A stretch of 49,833 bases of DNA from Variovorax sp. CF079. GTDB taxonomy: Bacteria > Pseudomonadota > Gammaproteobacteria > Burkholderiales > Burkholderiaceae_C. The stretch is taken from the NCBI RefSeq assembly GCF_900101545.1, contig NZ_FMZU01000035.1, forward strand, positions 1-49,833. Reading direction: 5' to 3'. This document shows positions 33,117 to 41,650 of this stretch, piece by piece. The position numbers were made by a program, and so were the translations under genes. Each line of letters opens with the position of its first letter. Positions within the stretch are counted from its first letter, which is position 1. The notes under the pieces were generated by a model that made no database searches, was not told where the DNA came from, and saw only the letters and a list, made by a program, of their open reading frames with translations.

Positions 33117-34077
33117 TGCCGCTATCCTGGGGCTCGGCTGGTGGGGCCAGGCACTGGTCTCGGCAGTCCAGGGCAAGAGCGAGCGCCTTCGCTTCGTGAA
33201 GGCAGTCGTTCCGGACCCCGCCAAGCGCGCCGCCGTCGCCGAGCCGCTCGGCGTGGCGCTCAGCTCGAGCTATTCGGAAGTCCTCTGCGATCCCTCGATC
33301 CAGGCGATCGTGGTGGCCACGCCTCACTCCCTGCATGTCGAGCAGGTCGTTGCCGCCGCACGCGCCGGCAAGGCCGTCTTCTGCGAGAAGCCGCTCTCCC
33401 TCACTCGCGACGGCGCCCAGCAATGCGTGGACGCGTGCGCCGCGGCAGGAGTGACGCTCGCGGTGGGGCACAACCGCCGGTTCATGCCTGCCATCGCTTA
33501 CCTGCAGGACGCGCTCAGCCGAGGGCTGCTGGGTCAGGTGCTCCATCTCGAAGCCCACTCGAGCAATGAAAGTGCCCGCAAGAGCTTCGCCGCCTGGCGC
33601 TCCGAGGCCGCGGAATCCCCCGCGGCTGGAATGACCGGCACCGGTATTCACCTTCTCGATCTGGCGATCTCCCTGCTCGGAAGGCCGGACAGCGTCACCG
33701 CAAGGGTCTCCGGCATGGAAGCAAGAACACCGCCGGAAGACGCGTGCAACGTGTTCCTCGCCTTCGCCAATGGCGTAACCGCCACCCTTTCCATGGTGCA
33801 GACGACACCCCGCTTCTGGCGCATGCACCTCTTCGGCAGCGACGCTTCGCTGGAGATCCTCAACGACGAGGAGATGGTGCTGTACCGCGCCGGGCAGCCA
33901 CCGCAGCGCCGGCAATTGGCAAAGGTCGATGCACTCCGCCTGGAGCTGGACGCGTTCGCGCAGGCAATCGAGCTCGAACGGCCCTACCCCATCTCGCCCG
34001 AGCAGATGGTGTGGACCGCGGCCGTGATGGAGGGCGTTTGCCGTTCGCTCGCAACAAGCCAAGAGGAGCAGCTGTGA
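33109..34077 (+). CDS. Gfo/Idh/MocA-family oxidoreductase, second of a tandem pair
   Basis: 322 residues, overlapping the preceding gene by eight bases. AAILGLGWWGQALVSAVQGK is the dinucleotide site. CEKPLSL and AVGHNRRFMPA follow, with GMTGTGIHLLDLAISLLG in the C-terminal domain and TTPRFWRMHLFGSDAS near the dimer sheet. It is strongly similar to its neighbour, implying a local duplication; the pair may act on stereoisomers or as a hetero-oligomer. Confidence 0.87.
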   Translation: MVDAAILGLGWWGQALVSAVQGKSERLRFVKAVVPDPAKRAAVAEPLGVALSSSYSEVLCDPSIQAIVVATPHSLHVEQVVAAARAGKAVFCEKPLSLTRDGAQQCVDACAAAGVTLAVGHNRRFMPAIAYLQDALSRGLLGQVLHLEAHSSNESARKSFAAWRSEAAESPAAGMTGTGIHLLDLAISLLGRPDSVTARVSGMEARTPPEDACNVFLAFANGVTATLSMVQTTPRFWRMHLFGSDASLEILNDEEMVLYRAGQPPQRRQLAKVDALRLELDAFAQAIELERPYPISPEQMVWTAAVMEGVCRSLATSQEEQL

Positions 34078-35213
34078 ACGGGTTCGAGGAACAACTGCGG
34101 CCGGCACTGCGTGAGAGCGGGTTGCCGGGCATCGTGTGCGCAGCTGCCGGGCCGAATGCGTTGCTCGACCTCGCATCTCCGGGGCATATCGCCTTCGGCT
34201 CGTCGGAAAGGATGTCGCTGGACACCACCTTCTGGATCGCCTCCATCACCAAGCTCGCGACTGCCGTGGCGGTGTTGCAGCTCGTCGAGCGCAAACGGCT
34301 GCGGTTCGAGGACGAGGCCGCCGACTACCTGCCCTTCTTCCGCGATCTCGAGGTCCTGACGGAGGTCGGGCTCGTGCCCGCCACGACACGCGTCTCGGTG
34401 CAGCACCTCATGACGCACACCGCGGGGTTCGGGTACGAGACATGGAGCCGGCCTCTCGCAGAACATGTGCTGCTGCACAACCTGCCCGCCGCGCGCAGCG
34501 GGCTGCGGCGCTCGCTCGAGCGGCCGCTGCTCTTCCAGCCCGGGGACATGTGGAACTACGGCATCGGGATGGACTGGGCAGGTCTGCTGGTGGAGCGCAT
34601 CGCCGGCTGCAGCCTCGGCGAGTACCTGCGCGCCCATGTGTTCGAGCCCCTCCAGATGCATTCGACTGGATTCGCGCCCCGGGCCGATGCGATCCGGGCT
34701 GCCCTGTACGCCCGTCAAGCGGACGGCTCGCTCGCAAGCGCGCCGAACGCATCGAATCCGGATCGCGACTTCGATGCCGGGGGAGCGGGACTGTACGCCA
34801 CGCCTCGGGACGTGCTGCGGCTTCTTCAGTCCATCCTGCGTGCGGCGCAGGGCAGCACGCAGGAGGTGCTGCAGCCGCAGACCGTCGCCGAGGCCCGCCG
34901 CAACCAGATCGGATTGCTCGAGGTACGCGACCTTCCCACCTGCGCGCCGGAGCGCAGCAGCGATCTTGTCATGTCGCCCGGCACAAAGAAGTGGAGCCAT
35001 TTCGGCCTGCTCCATCTGGAGGCACAACCGGGCGGCCGGTCGGCGAACAGCATCTCGTGGGCCGGCATCGCCAACACCTTCTTCTGGATCGACTTTGAAG
35101 CAGGTCTCGCAGCCGTCGCGTTCGCGCAGAGCCTGCCCTTCCTCGATCCAAGCGTGCTTGCATTGGTCGGCCGGTATGAGCGTTGTCTGTATGCCGGTCT
35201 GCGCGCCGGATGA
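34074..35213 (+). CDS. Serine hydrolase of the beta-lactamase/esterase superfamily
   Basis: 379 residues from GTG 34074, overlapping the previous stop by four bases. The S57-x-x-K60 motif lies in FWIASITKLATA, which is the class C beta-lactamase/esterase VIII nucleophile. QHLMTHTAGFGYETW is the usual following element, and WNYGIGMDWAGLLVERIAG holds the Tyr motif. No signal peptide is seen, so it is probably cytosolic, opening an ester or lactone intermediate rather than destroying beta-lactams. It is the last gene of the plus-strand cluster. Confidence 0.85.
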   Translation: MNGFEEQLRPALRESGLPGIVCAAAGPNALLDLASPGHIAFGSSERMSLDTTFWIASITKLATAVAVLQLVERKRLRFEDEAADYLPFFRDLEVLTEVGLVPATTRVSVQHLMTHTAGFGYETWSRPLAEHVLLHNLPAARSGLRRSLERPLLFQPGDMWNYGIGMDWAGLLVERIAGCSLGEYLRAHVFEPLQMHSTGFAPRADAIRAALYARQADGSLASAPNASNPDRDFDAGGAGLYATPRDVLRLLQSILRAAQGSTQEVLQPQTVAEARRNQIGLLEVRDLPTCAPERSSDLVMSPGTKKWSHFGLLHLEAQPGGRSANSISWAGIANTFFWIDFEAGLAAVAFAQSLPFLDPSVLALVGRYERCLYAGLRAG

Positions 35214-35245
35214 CAGCGCTCCTGTCGCGTCACTCGCCATGAGAC

Positions 35246-35285
35246 ACGCCGGGCCCGGTTGGGAAAGGCCGAGCCAGCCCGGCGT
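35246..35285. terminator. Perfect 9-base inverted repeat between convergent operons
   Basis: ACGCCGGGC (35246-35254) pairs with GCCCGGCGT (35277-35285) across a 22-base loop. It lies between the stop of the serine hydrolase gene and the convergent D-2-hydroxyacid dehydrogenase gene. No T tract follows on either side, so intrinsic termination is only plausible. Confidence 0.4.
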
Positions 35286-35293
35286 CGCCACCG

Positions 35294-36262
35294 CTATGAC
35301 CCTTGCTCGGCCTGCACGAGGTTCACCGGCGTGCCTTTGGCAAAAGCCTCGATGTTGTCGATGAGCTGATCGGCAAGGCCCTGCACCGCCTCGTCGCTCG
35401 CCCAGGCCACGTGCGGAGTCAGCAGGAAGTTCGGCCGGTCCAGCAACCCCGTGAACGGATGGTCGGGCGGAGGCGGCTCGACGCTGACGACGTCGAAGGC
35501 AGCGCCGGTGATCTGCCCGGCGTCCAGTGCGGAGCCGACGGCGCTTTCGTCGACGAGCCCGCCGCGCGCCGTGTTGATCAGCAAGGGCTGGCGAGTCATG
35601 CGCCGGAACTCGCCGGCACCGATCATGTTGCGCGTGCTCGGCATCAGTGGACAATGCAGCGTGAGGACGTCGGAGCGTTCGAGCACCTGCTCGAAGGGCG
35701 TGTACAGCGGGCCCATGTCCGCACGCCCCTTGTAGGCAGCGAACAGGACGTCCATGCCCAAGGCCCGCCCCACGGCCGCGACCGCCTGGCCCAGTGCACC
35801 ATCGCCGATGATGCCCAGCGTCGAGCCGGCGAGATCCCGGATCGGATGATCGAAGAAGCAGAACTGCCCTGCCTCCTGCCAGCGGCCGGCGCGGACCGCA
35901 TCCCGGTAGGCGCAGATGCTGCGACGCAGGGCGAAGATCAGTGCGAAGGTGTGCTCGGGGACGGTGTGAACCGCGTAGTTGCGGATGTTGCTGACGGCGA
36001 TCCCGCGCCTGGCACAAGCGACCAGATCGATGTTGTCGGTGCCGGTCGCGGCCACTGCGATCAAACGCAGGCGCGGCGCGGCCGCGATCGATCGGGCGCC
36101 CAGTTTCACCTTGTTGACGATCACGATATCGGCCTCGGCCAGGCGCTCGGCGAGCTGGTCCTGCGAGGTCCGATCGTGGATCTGCAGGTGATGGGCAAAG
36201 TCGGGCTTTCTGAGCACGGTCTGGGGCGAAATCGTGGCGCGGTCGAGGAAAACGATGTTCAT
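35294..36262 (-). CDS. D-2-hydroxyacid dehydrogenase (glycerate/hydroxypyruvate reductase-like)
   Basis: 322 residues. NAD is bound by TLGIIGDGALGQAVAAVGRA. The catalytic Arg is in LINTARGGLVDESAV, the Glu in VVSVEPPPPDHP and the His in LLTPHVAWAS. The N-terminal half includes GTDNIDLVACARRGIAVSNI as in D-isomer-specific dehydrogenases. It is last in the Bug-lactonase-SDR-Bug-dehydrogenase operon and would reduce or oxidise a 2-oxo/2-hydroxy acid such as hydroxypyruvate, glyoxylate or tartronate semialdehyde. Confidence 0.9.
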   Translation of the reverse strand: MNIVFLDRATISPQTVLRKPDFAHHLQIHDRTSQDQLAERLAEADIVIVNKVKLGARSIAAAPRLRLIAVAATGTDNIDLVACARRGIAVSNIRNYAVHTVPEHTFALIFALRRSICAYRDAVRAGRWQEAGQFCFFDHPIRDLAGSTLGIIGDGALGQAVAAVGRALGMDVLFAAYKGRADMGPLYTPFEQVLERSDVLTLHCPLMPSTRNMIGAGEFRRMTRQPLLINTARGGLVDESAVGSALDAGQITGAAFDVVSVEPPPPDHPFTGLLDRPNFLLTPHVAWASDEAVQGLADQLIDNIEAFAKGTPVNLVQAEQGS

Positions 36263-36307
36263 GGGAATGCTGGAGAAGATGAAGGATTGCGTGCTCGGCT
36301 GGGCAGC

Positions 36308-37291
36308 TCACTCGAAGCGGATGTCGTTCTCCTTGGCGATCTTTCCCCACTTGAGGTACTCGGATTGATGAAAGCGGCGGAAGTCCTGCATGGCACTGCC
36401 GATGCATTCCAGGCCGAGGTCAGAAAGCCGGGCCTTCATCTCGGTGCTGTGCATGATCCGCACGGCCTCCGCGTTCAGCCTCGCCACGATCTCGCCCGGC
36501 GTGCCGGCCGGCACGAAGAGCGCATGCCAGCCGTCCGCCTCATAGCCCGCGAGGGTCTCGCTCACCGTGGGTACCTCCGGCAGTACCGTGGAACGCTTGA
36601 CGCTGGTGGTCGCCAGTGCCTTCATCTTCCTCGAGCGAACAAGCGGAATGGTCGTGGTTGCCGCCTCGAAGCCGATCTCGACGAGGCCGCCCATCATCTC
36701 CGGCAGCGGTGAGGTCCTGTAAGGGATGTGCCGCATGGTGGTGCCGGCCAGGTTGTTCAGGTACTCCATGCGAATGTGCGTGGCGGACCCGATGCCGTAG
36801 GACGCATAAGTGATGGAGCCCGGCTTGTCTTTGGCTGCAGCGATCAGCTGCTGCAGCGAGTCATAGGGCCGCGTGGGCGGTGTGATCAGGTAGAAGGGCA
36901 CGCTCGTGAGCTGCGTGACGGGCAGGAAGTCCTTGAAGGGGTCGTAGGGCGTCTTGCTGTTGATGTGGGGCATGACTGCCATCAGTGCATCGACTCCGAG
37001 CAACAACGAGTAGCCGTCGGCCGGACTCTTTGCCACGTTGTCCGTGCCGATGATCCCTGCTGCCCCGACCCGGTTGTCGATCACCACCGGCTGCTTCAGC
37101 GCGACGGAGAGCTGGTCTCCAAGAAGCCGCGCGACCACGTCGACCGAATTGCCGGCGGCGAAGGGAACGACGATGCGAAGCGGTCGGCTCGGCCATGGAC
37201 TCTGGGCCCGGATCGCCTTTGGAGCGCCGACCACGGCGGCGCCGATCGCGACCATGGCCGAGCGCCGGTTCATGCGGAAATGAGGTCTCAT
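36308..37291 (-). CDS. Bug/TctC-family periplasmic substrate-binding protein
   Basis: 327 residues with a twin-arginine-like leader (NRRSAMVAIGAAVVGAP). SPWPSRPLRIVVPFAAGNSV, VVIDNRVGAAGIIGTDNVAK and SPADGYSLLLGVDALMAVMP follow. It closely resembles the Bug protein at 39427-40404 in the same operon (both have PHI-K-YDP--DF-PVTQ and TSPLP-MM/VMS segments), so they are paralogues with probably related ligands. The start MRPHFRMNRR at 37291 could be shortened to the second Met. Confidence 0.87.
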   Translation of the reverse strand: MRPHFRMNRRSAMVAIGAAVVGAPKAIRAQSPWPSRPLRIVVPFAAGNSVDVVARLLGDQLSVALKQPVVIDNRVGAAGIIGTDNVAKSPADGYSLLLGVDALMAVMPHINSKTPYDPFKDFLPVTQLTSVPFYLITPPTRPYDSLQQLIAAAKDKPGSITYASYGIGSATHIRMEYLNNLAGTTMRHIPYRTSPLPEMMGGLVEIGFEAATTTIPLVRSRKMKALATTSVKRSTVLPEVPTVSETLAGYEADGWHALFVPAGTPGEIVARLNAEAVRIMHSTEMKARLSDLGLECIGSAMQDFRRFHQSEYLKWGKIAKENDIRFE

Positions 37292-37324
37292 GGTTAGCGT
37301 CTCCTTCTTGCCCGCAGGCGGGCT

Positions 37325-38407
37325 TCAATGCGGCAGGACCTGTTCTTCCTGTAGCCGGCGCAGCCAGTAGGCGATGGCGTCCTCCGTATCGAGGAACTCG
37401 TTGAATCCATGGCTTCTGAGCTTCAGACCGTCCAGCACGGAATGGGGCGGGTACTCGAACCCGTAGCCGAAGGCCCGGTCCGCGAACTGCCAGGATCTGT
37501 CCAGCAGCTTGGCCAGCGAGGTCTGCTTCAGGGCGTGTCGCTTGGCGATCCGCCCCCAGACCTCCTCGTGCCGGGGCATCGCGTCCGCAAGGCAGAGCGG
37601 TTCGGGCTCGCCCGCCTCCATGCCGAAATGGCGCGCGATGCCCGGCCAGATGTCCTTCCAGGCGAACACGTCGCCGTTGACGATGTTGTAGGTTTCCCCG
37701 CCGCAGATCTCGTGCGTACCCACGAATTCGGCGGCCTTGGCAATGAGGCGCGAATCGCTCGCGCCGTACACACCGTACGCGCCGCCCGGGAAGCACAGAG
37801 GCCTGCCGAGCTCGCGCTGGATCGCGGCAAAGGCGCCGATGGCCAGCACGATGTTCATCGGCGTGCCGGCCACCGTCCCGAGCACGAGCTGAGGACGAAG
37901 AATGGAGAAAGTCCACCCCCGATGAGCCTTGCGCTCGCGCAGCAGGTCTTCCTGCAGCCAGTAGAAGTTCTTGTGCGGATGCCGCGGCACCCTCTCCTTG
38001 CATGGGACCGGCGTAGGCCCGAGGTGCAGCCCGTAGGCCTTGGCCCCTTGCAGCAGCGTGATGTGGCGCAGTTCGGGGGCCGCGCGATCGAGCACGTCGA
38101 GCACGTTCCTCAGCATCGAAAGATTGGTTGCCATCTGCTCCTCGTCCCTCCAGCTTGCGACGAGGTTCGGCTTTTCATAGAGCGCGGTGTAGAGGACGTG
38201 GGTGACCCCGCGCACGGCACTCAGGCCCTCCACGCAGGCGGACTTGTCGGTGAGGTCGATCTGCAGCTGTCGAACGGAGTCGGGAAACGGCAAGGTGCGG
38301 CGGGCGACCGCCGTCACCTGCCAGTCCTGGATCCTGCTGAAGTGCTCCACGGCCGCGGCCCCGACAAGCCCGGTGGATCCGATGATGAGGATGTGGTGTT
38401 TGATGAT
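37325..38407 (-). CDS. NAD-dependent epimerase/SDR-family protein, probable ATC start
   Basis: About 360 residues if begun at 38407. The extended SDR fold includes YGLHLGPTPVPCKE, KNFYWLQEDLLRE, with the catalytic-type Tyr and nearby Lys, and ETYNIVNGDVFAWKDIWPGI. It resembles progesterone 5-beta-reductase/iridoid synthase-like SDRs. The first standard start in frame, GTG 38350, would delete the NAD-binding strand. Upstream the same frame reads HHILIIGSTGLVGAAAVEHF, the GxxGxxG motif, directly preceded by two ATC codons (38407, 38404) and CAGGAG. Initiation at ATC, or a mutated ATG, is the best explanation. It probably reduces or isomerises an enone or keto intermediate. Confidence 0.78.
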   Translation of the reverse strand: MIKHHILIIGSTGLVGAAAVEHFSRIQDWQVTAVARRTLPFPDSVRQLQIDLTDKSACVEGLSAVRGVTHVLYTALYEKPNLVASWRDEEQMATNLSMLRNVLDVLDRAAPELRHITLLQGAKAYGLHLGPTPVPCKERVPRHPHKNFYWLQEDLLRERKAHRGWTFSILRPQLVLGTVAGTPMNIVLAIGAFAAIQRELGRPLCFPGGAYGVYGASDSRLIAKAAEFVGTHEICGGETYNIVNGDVFAWKDIWPGIARHFGMEAGEPEPLCLADAMPRHEEVWGRIAKRHALKQTSLAKLLDRSWQFADRAFGYGFEYPPHSVLDGLKLRSHGFNEFLDTEDAIAYWLRRLQEEQVLPH

Positions 38408-38447
38408 CTGCTCCTGGTTGGAAGGTGCTGGCGGTGCCCAGGCCCGC

Positions 38448-39419
38448 CTACGGGCCTGACAGCGAGGCCCCTCTGACCTTCAGCTGGATGCGCCACAAGT
38501 AGGAAGGCCCCGTCATGTACAGCGTGTCGCCCTCGGCACCGCCGAAGGCAAGATTGGTCAGTCGCTCGCGTGTCTGGATGACCCCCAGATGGGTTCCGTC
38601 AGGAGCGATCACCCAAAGGCCGCGTGGCCCGGTGCAATAGACATTGCCGTGCATGTCCACCTTCATTCCATCCGGCACGCCGGGGGAAGCGTCGGAATTC
38701 ATGTCGGCGAACAGGTCGCGGCGCCCCAGCGGACCATCGCGCCCGGCGTCGAAGCGCCAGATCAGCTTCCGGCGGGTGTCGTTGACGTAGAGGTACCGCT
38801 CGTCTGGAGAGAACACCAGTCCGTTGGCCGCGTCGAAGTCCCCGTGCAGCATCTGCAAACCTCCCTGCGCGATGCGGTACACGGCGGAAGTGGCAACGCC
38901 ACGGTAGCGACCGTCCTTGGGTTCCCGCATTTCCGCAGAAGAGTCGGTGAAGTACACCGTGCCGTCGCTCCTGACGACCAGATCATTGGGGGTATTAAGC
39001 CGGCGGCCCTCGAAGGACTCTGCCAACACGGTCCGCCGGCCGTCCGGCTCCAGTCGGCCCACGTGCCGCGGTCCGTAACCGCAATAGAGGATGCGCCCCT
39101 GCCGGTCCAGCGCCAGTCCGTTCGGCCCCTTGAGCTGCACGCGCCGGGAACCAAGGTCGATCTCGCGAACGCAGGATGCCGGCGAAGAATCGAAGAATGA
39201 GTCGGCAATGATGCGCAGGCCCGTGCGGCAGTCCAGTGCGAGGATGGCATCGCTGGCGATGTCCGTGAAGATCAGGTGTCCGCCGCTCGGCGTTTGCACC
39301 CAAACCGGTCCCTCGAAAAACGCGGCCTGATCCTTGAGGATCTTCTCGACCTGCGCATCGCTGTCCACCAGCGCGTCCAGGCGGGGATCCAGGCGCAGCA
39401 CGTCACCTATCGGGCTCAT
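38448..39419 (-). CDS. SMP-30/gluconolactonase-like protein
   Basis: 323 residues, a six-bladed beta-propeller with family metal-site elements: AAFFEGPVWVQ at the N-terminus (Glu ligand), TPNDLVVRSDGTVYFTD (Asn ligand) and DAANGLVFSPDERYLYVNDT (Asn and Asp). I start at ATG 39419 (MSPIGDVLRL); the longer frame overlaps the upstream Bug gene without a domain. It hydrolyses a sugar-acid or similar lactone to the free acid. In the operon it follows a Bug gene by seven bases. Confidence 0.87.
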   Translation of the reverse strand: MSPIGDVLRLDPRLDALVDSDAQVEKILKDQAAFFEGPVWVQTPSGGHLIFTDIASDAILALDCRTGLRIIADSFFDSSPASCVREIDLGSRRVQLKGPNGLALDRQGRILYCGYGPRHVGRLEPDGRRTVLAESFEGRRLNTPNDLVVRSDGTVYFTDSSAEMREPKDGRYRGVATSAVYRIAQGGLQMLHGDFDAANGLVFSPDERYLYVNDTRRKLIWRFDAGRDGPLGRRDLFADMNSDASPGVPDGMKVDMHGNVYCTGPRGLWVIAPDGTHLGVIQTRERLTNLAFGGAEGDTLYMTGPSYLWRIQLKVRGASLSGP

Positions 39420-39426
39420 GGCATTC

Positions 39427-40404
39427 TCAGTCCGCACGAATTTGGTATTGCCGGGCAATCTTGCCCCACTTGTCGAACTCCGACTTGATGAGCGCCGAGC
39501 ACTGGCCGGCAGTGCTTCCGACGGCCTGCAGACCGAGGTCGGCAATGCGGGATCGCACCTCGGGGGCCTTCAGCGCCTTCACGGCTTCGGCATTCAGCCG
39601 GTCGATGACGGCGGGTGGCGTGCCTGCAGGCGCAACCAATGCCATCCAGCCATCGTTGTCGAAGTTGGGCACGATCTCGGCGACGGCGGGCACGTCCGGC
39701 AGCGCCGCCTGACGCGTAGCGCTCGTGACGGCGAGTGCGCGCAGCTTTCCGCTCCTGACCAGGGGAATGGCCGTCGTCGCCGGCTCGAAAGCCATGGCGA
39801 TGTTCCTGCTCATCACATCCGGAAGCGGGCTGCTCTTGTACGGCACGTGCAACAGGCTCACACCCGTCATGCTGCTGAGCATCACCATGCGCATGTGCGC
39901 GCCCGAACCCACACCGAGGGAGCCGTAGGTCAGGAAGTCGGGCTGCGCTTTCGCCGCCTCCAGCATCGCGGCCAAGGTCTTGAACGGCTGGTCAGGCGCG
40001 GTCACCAGGTAGAAAGGCCCGTACGCAACCTGGGTGACGGGCACGAAATCCCTCAATGGGTCGTATCTCAGCTTGGCGTAGATGTGGGGCAGCACGCCCA
40101 GGATGGACTCGACCGGAAGAAACAGCGTGTATCCGTCCGCGGGCGCCTTTGCTGCGACTTCCGCGCCGATGATCCCGGACGCACCGGCGCGGTTGTCGAC
40201 GATGATCGGCTGCCCCAGCGCCTGTCCCATCTTGTCCGCGAGCAGCCGCGCGACCACGTCCGGCGAAACCCCGGCGGCGAAAGGAACGATGAGCGTGATG
40301 GGCTTGCTCGGCCATGCCGTCTGTGCAGCCGGCCGGGGCGTGACTGCGAGCAGGCCGCAAGAGCCCAAGGCGGCCAGTACGGTGCGACGGTTGTACGCTT
40401 GCAT
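39427..40404 (-). CDS. Bug/TctC-family periplasmic substrate-binding protein
   Basis: 325 residues from ATG 40404, which has AGGAG six bases upstream. The leader contains NRRTVLAALGSCGLLAV, a twin-arginine-like signal. AWPSKPITLIVPFAAGVSPD, IIVDNRAGASGIIGAEVAAK and APADGYTLFLPVESILGVLP follow. It is the first gene of the five-gene operon reading leftward to 35294, and a paralogue of the Bug at 36308-37291. Confidence 0.88.
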   Translation of the reverse strand: MQAYNRRTVLAALGSCGLLAVTPRPAAQTAWPSKPITLIVPFAAGVSPDVVARLLADKMGQALGQPIIVDNRAGASGIIGAEVAAKAPADGYTLFLPVESILGVLPHIYAKLRYDPLRDFVPVTQVAYGPFYLVTAPDQPFKTLAAMLEAAKAQPDFLTYGSLGVGSGAHMRMVMLSSMTGVSLLHVPYKSSPLPDVMSRNIAMAFEPATTAIPLVRSGKLRALAVTSATRQAALPDVPAVAEIVPNFDNDGWMALVAPAGTPPAVIDRLNAEAVKALKAPEVRSRIADLGLQAVGSTAGQCSALIKSEFDKWGKIARQYQIRAD

Positions 40405-40553
40405 GCATGTCTCCTGGCCGCCTAGCTGCACGACGTGCTTGATCGACAACGGCTGAGATCAGTGTGATCGAACTCGAGACCGCGCGATCGATGTACCGCG
40501 CATATGTGTTATTCGGCTGAGTCCAGCCGCTGCACCCTCAGCTCAAAAAAGAC

Positions 40554-41585
40554 TTAGTCTCGTGAAGACTTCGGTTGACGCAGATGTTGGCCACTGGCTC
40601 CAACCTGCTCGCGCATCTCTGGAGTGACTTCGAACAATCGGGCCAGGAATTCGCACAGGCTTGCGCTGGCCTCGCTCGCGCCGACCGACGGCTTCAACAA
40701 GCCGAGGGGTTCCATCGGGATGTCGCTGCTGACCCAGATCTCGGCGAGTTCGCGTGCAAGCAGATGAGGCCGCACAAAACTCAGCGGCAGCAACGCGAGC
40801 AGATCGCCTTGCCGCAAGAGCCACGCCATCATGCTGTCCGAACGCGTGACCAGCGGATGGGTCTTCGGCGTACCGGGGAAACGCTCCGCGAGTGCGTCGA
40901 ATTGCTCCCTTGCCACGGATCCTGCCGGCGCCAGCAACCAAGTCTCGCCACCGAGGCTCTTCCAGCTCACGCGCTTGGCATGGGCCAGGCGATGATTCAC
41001 CGAGCACACCACGGCGAAGCGATCCTGCACCAGAGGATGGAAGTGCCACCCTTCGGGATTGACCATGCGCTGGCGGCAGGCGACAAGGTCGACCTCACCT
41101 CTGGTGATCGCCAGGAGCTGGTCATCGTTCTCGGCCTCGCGCAGATGCACCCGGATGTCCGGCCAGCGCGCGTTGAACTGCGGGATCGCTTCCACCAGCA
41201 GCCCGTTGACGGCTGCCGCGGAGGCAATGAGCCGGACGCTGCCGCGGCCGGCGCTGCGCCGGGCGGTGACGATCTCGGCGCTTTCCGTCACCCCCAGCAA
41301 CACCTGCCGCGCCACCGGCAGCAGATCGGCGCAGGCCGGCGTGGGCCGGACCCCGCGGGCATGCCGGTCGAAGAGCCGGATGTCCAGCAGCTGCTCGAGG
41401 TAGCCCAGCATCTGCGTCACCGAGGACTGCGTGGTGCCGATCGCATCGGCCGCGCGCTGCACGCTGCCCAGCTCCGCGAGCTTCAGCAGCACCTGCACAT
41501 GGCGGAACTTTCCGCGTGCGAGCAGCCGGTTGACGAGGACGGAGGCGGACTGTTCCAAGGTATCGCCCAGTCTAATACCTCCCAC
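40554..41585 (-). CDS. LysR-family transcriptional regulator
   Basis: 343 residues. The winged HTH (HVQVLLKLAELGSVQRAADA, then IGTTQSSVTQMLGYLEQLLD, about residues 28-70) precedes a LysR effector domain (EAENDDQLLAITRGEVDLVA, FHPLVQDRFAVVCSVNHRLA). The start at 41585 is the longest option. It is divergent from the Bug-MetX-like-tannase operon, with 65 bases between starts, and is the likely regulator of that operon. Confidence 0.9.
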   Translation of the reverse strand: MGGIRLGDTLEQSASVLVNRLLARGKFRHVQVLLKLAELGSVQRAADAIGTTQSSVTQMLGYLEQLLDIRLFDRHARGVRPTPACADLLPVARQVLLGVTESAEIVTARRSAGRGSVRLIASAAAVNGLLVEAIPQFNARWPDIRVHLREAENDDQLLAITRGEVDLVACRQRMVNPEGWHFHPLVQDRFAVVCSVNHRLAHAKRVSWKSLGGETWLLAPAGSVAREQFDALAERFPGTPKTHPLVTRSDSMMAWLLRQGDLLALLPLSFVRPHLLARELAEIWVSSDIPMEPLGLLKPSVGASEASASLCEFLARLFEVTPEMREQVGASGQHLRQPKSSRD

Positions 41586-41650
41586 CCACTATTAATTGGG
41601 CGCCGCCGCCCGGACTCTGCAAGATGCGCCTGCAGAACAAAGGAGACAGA

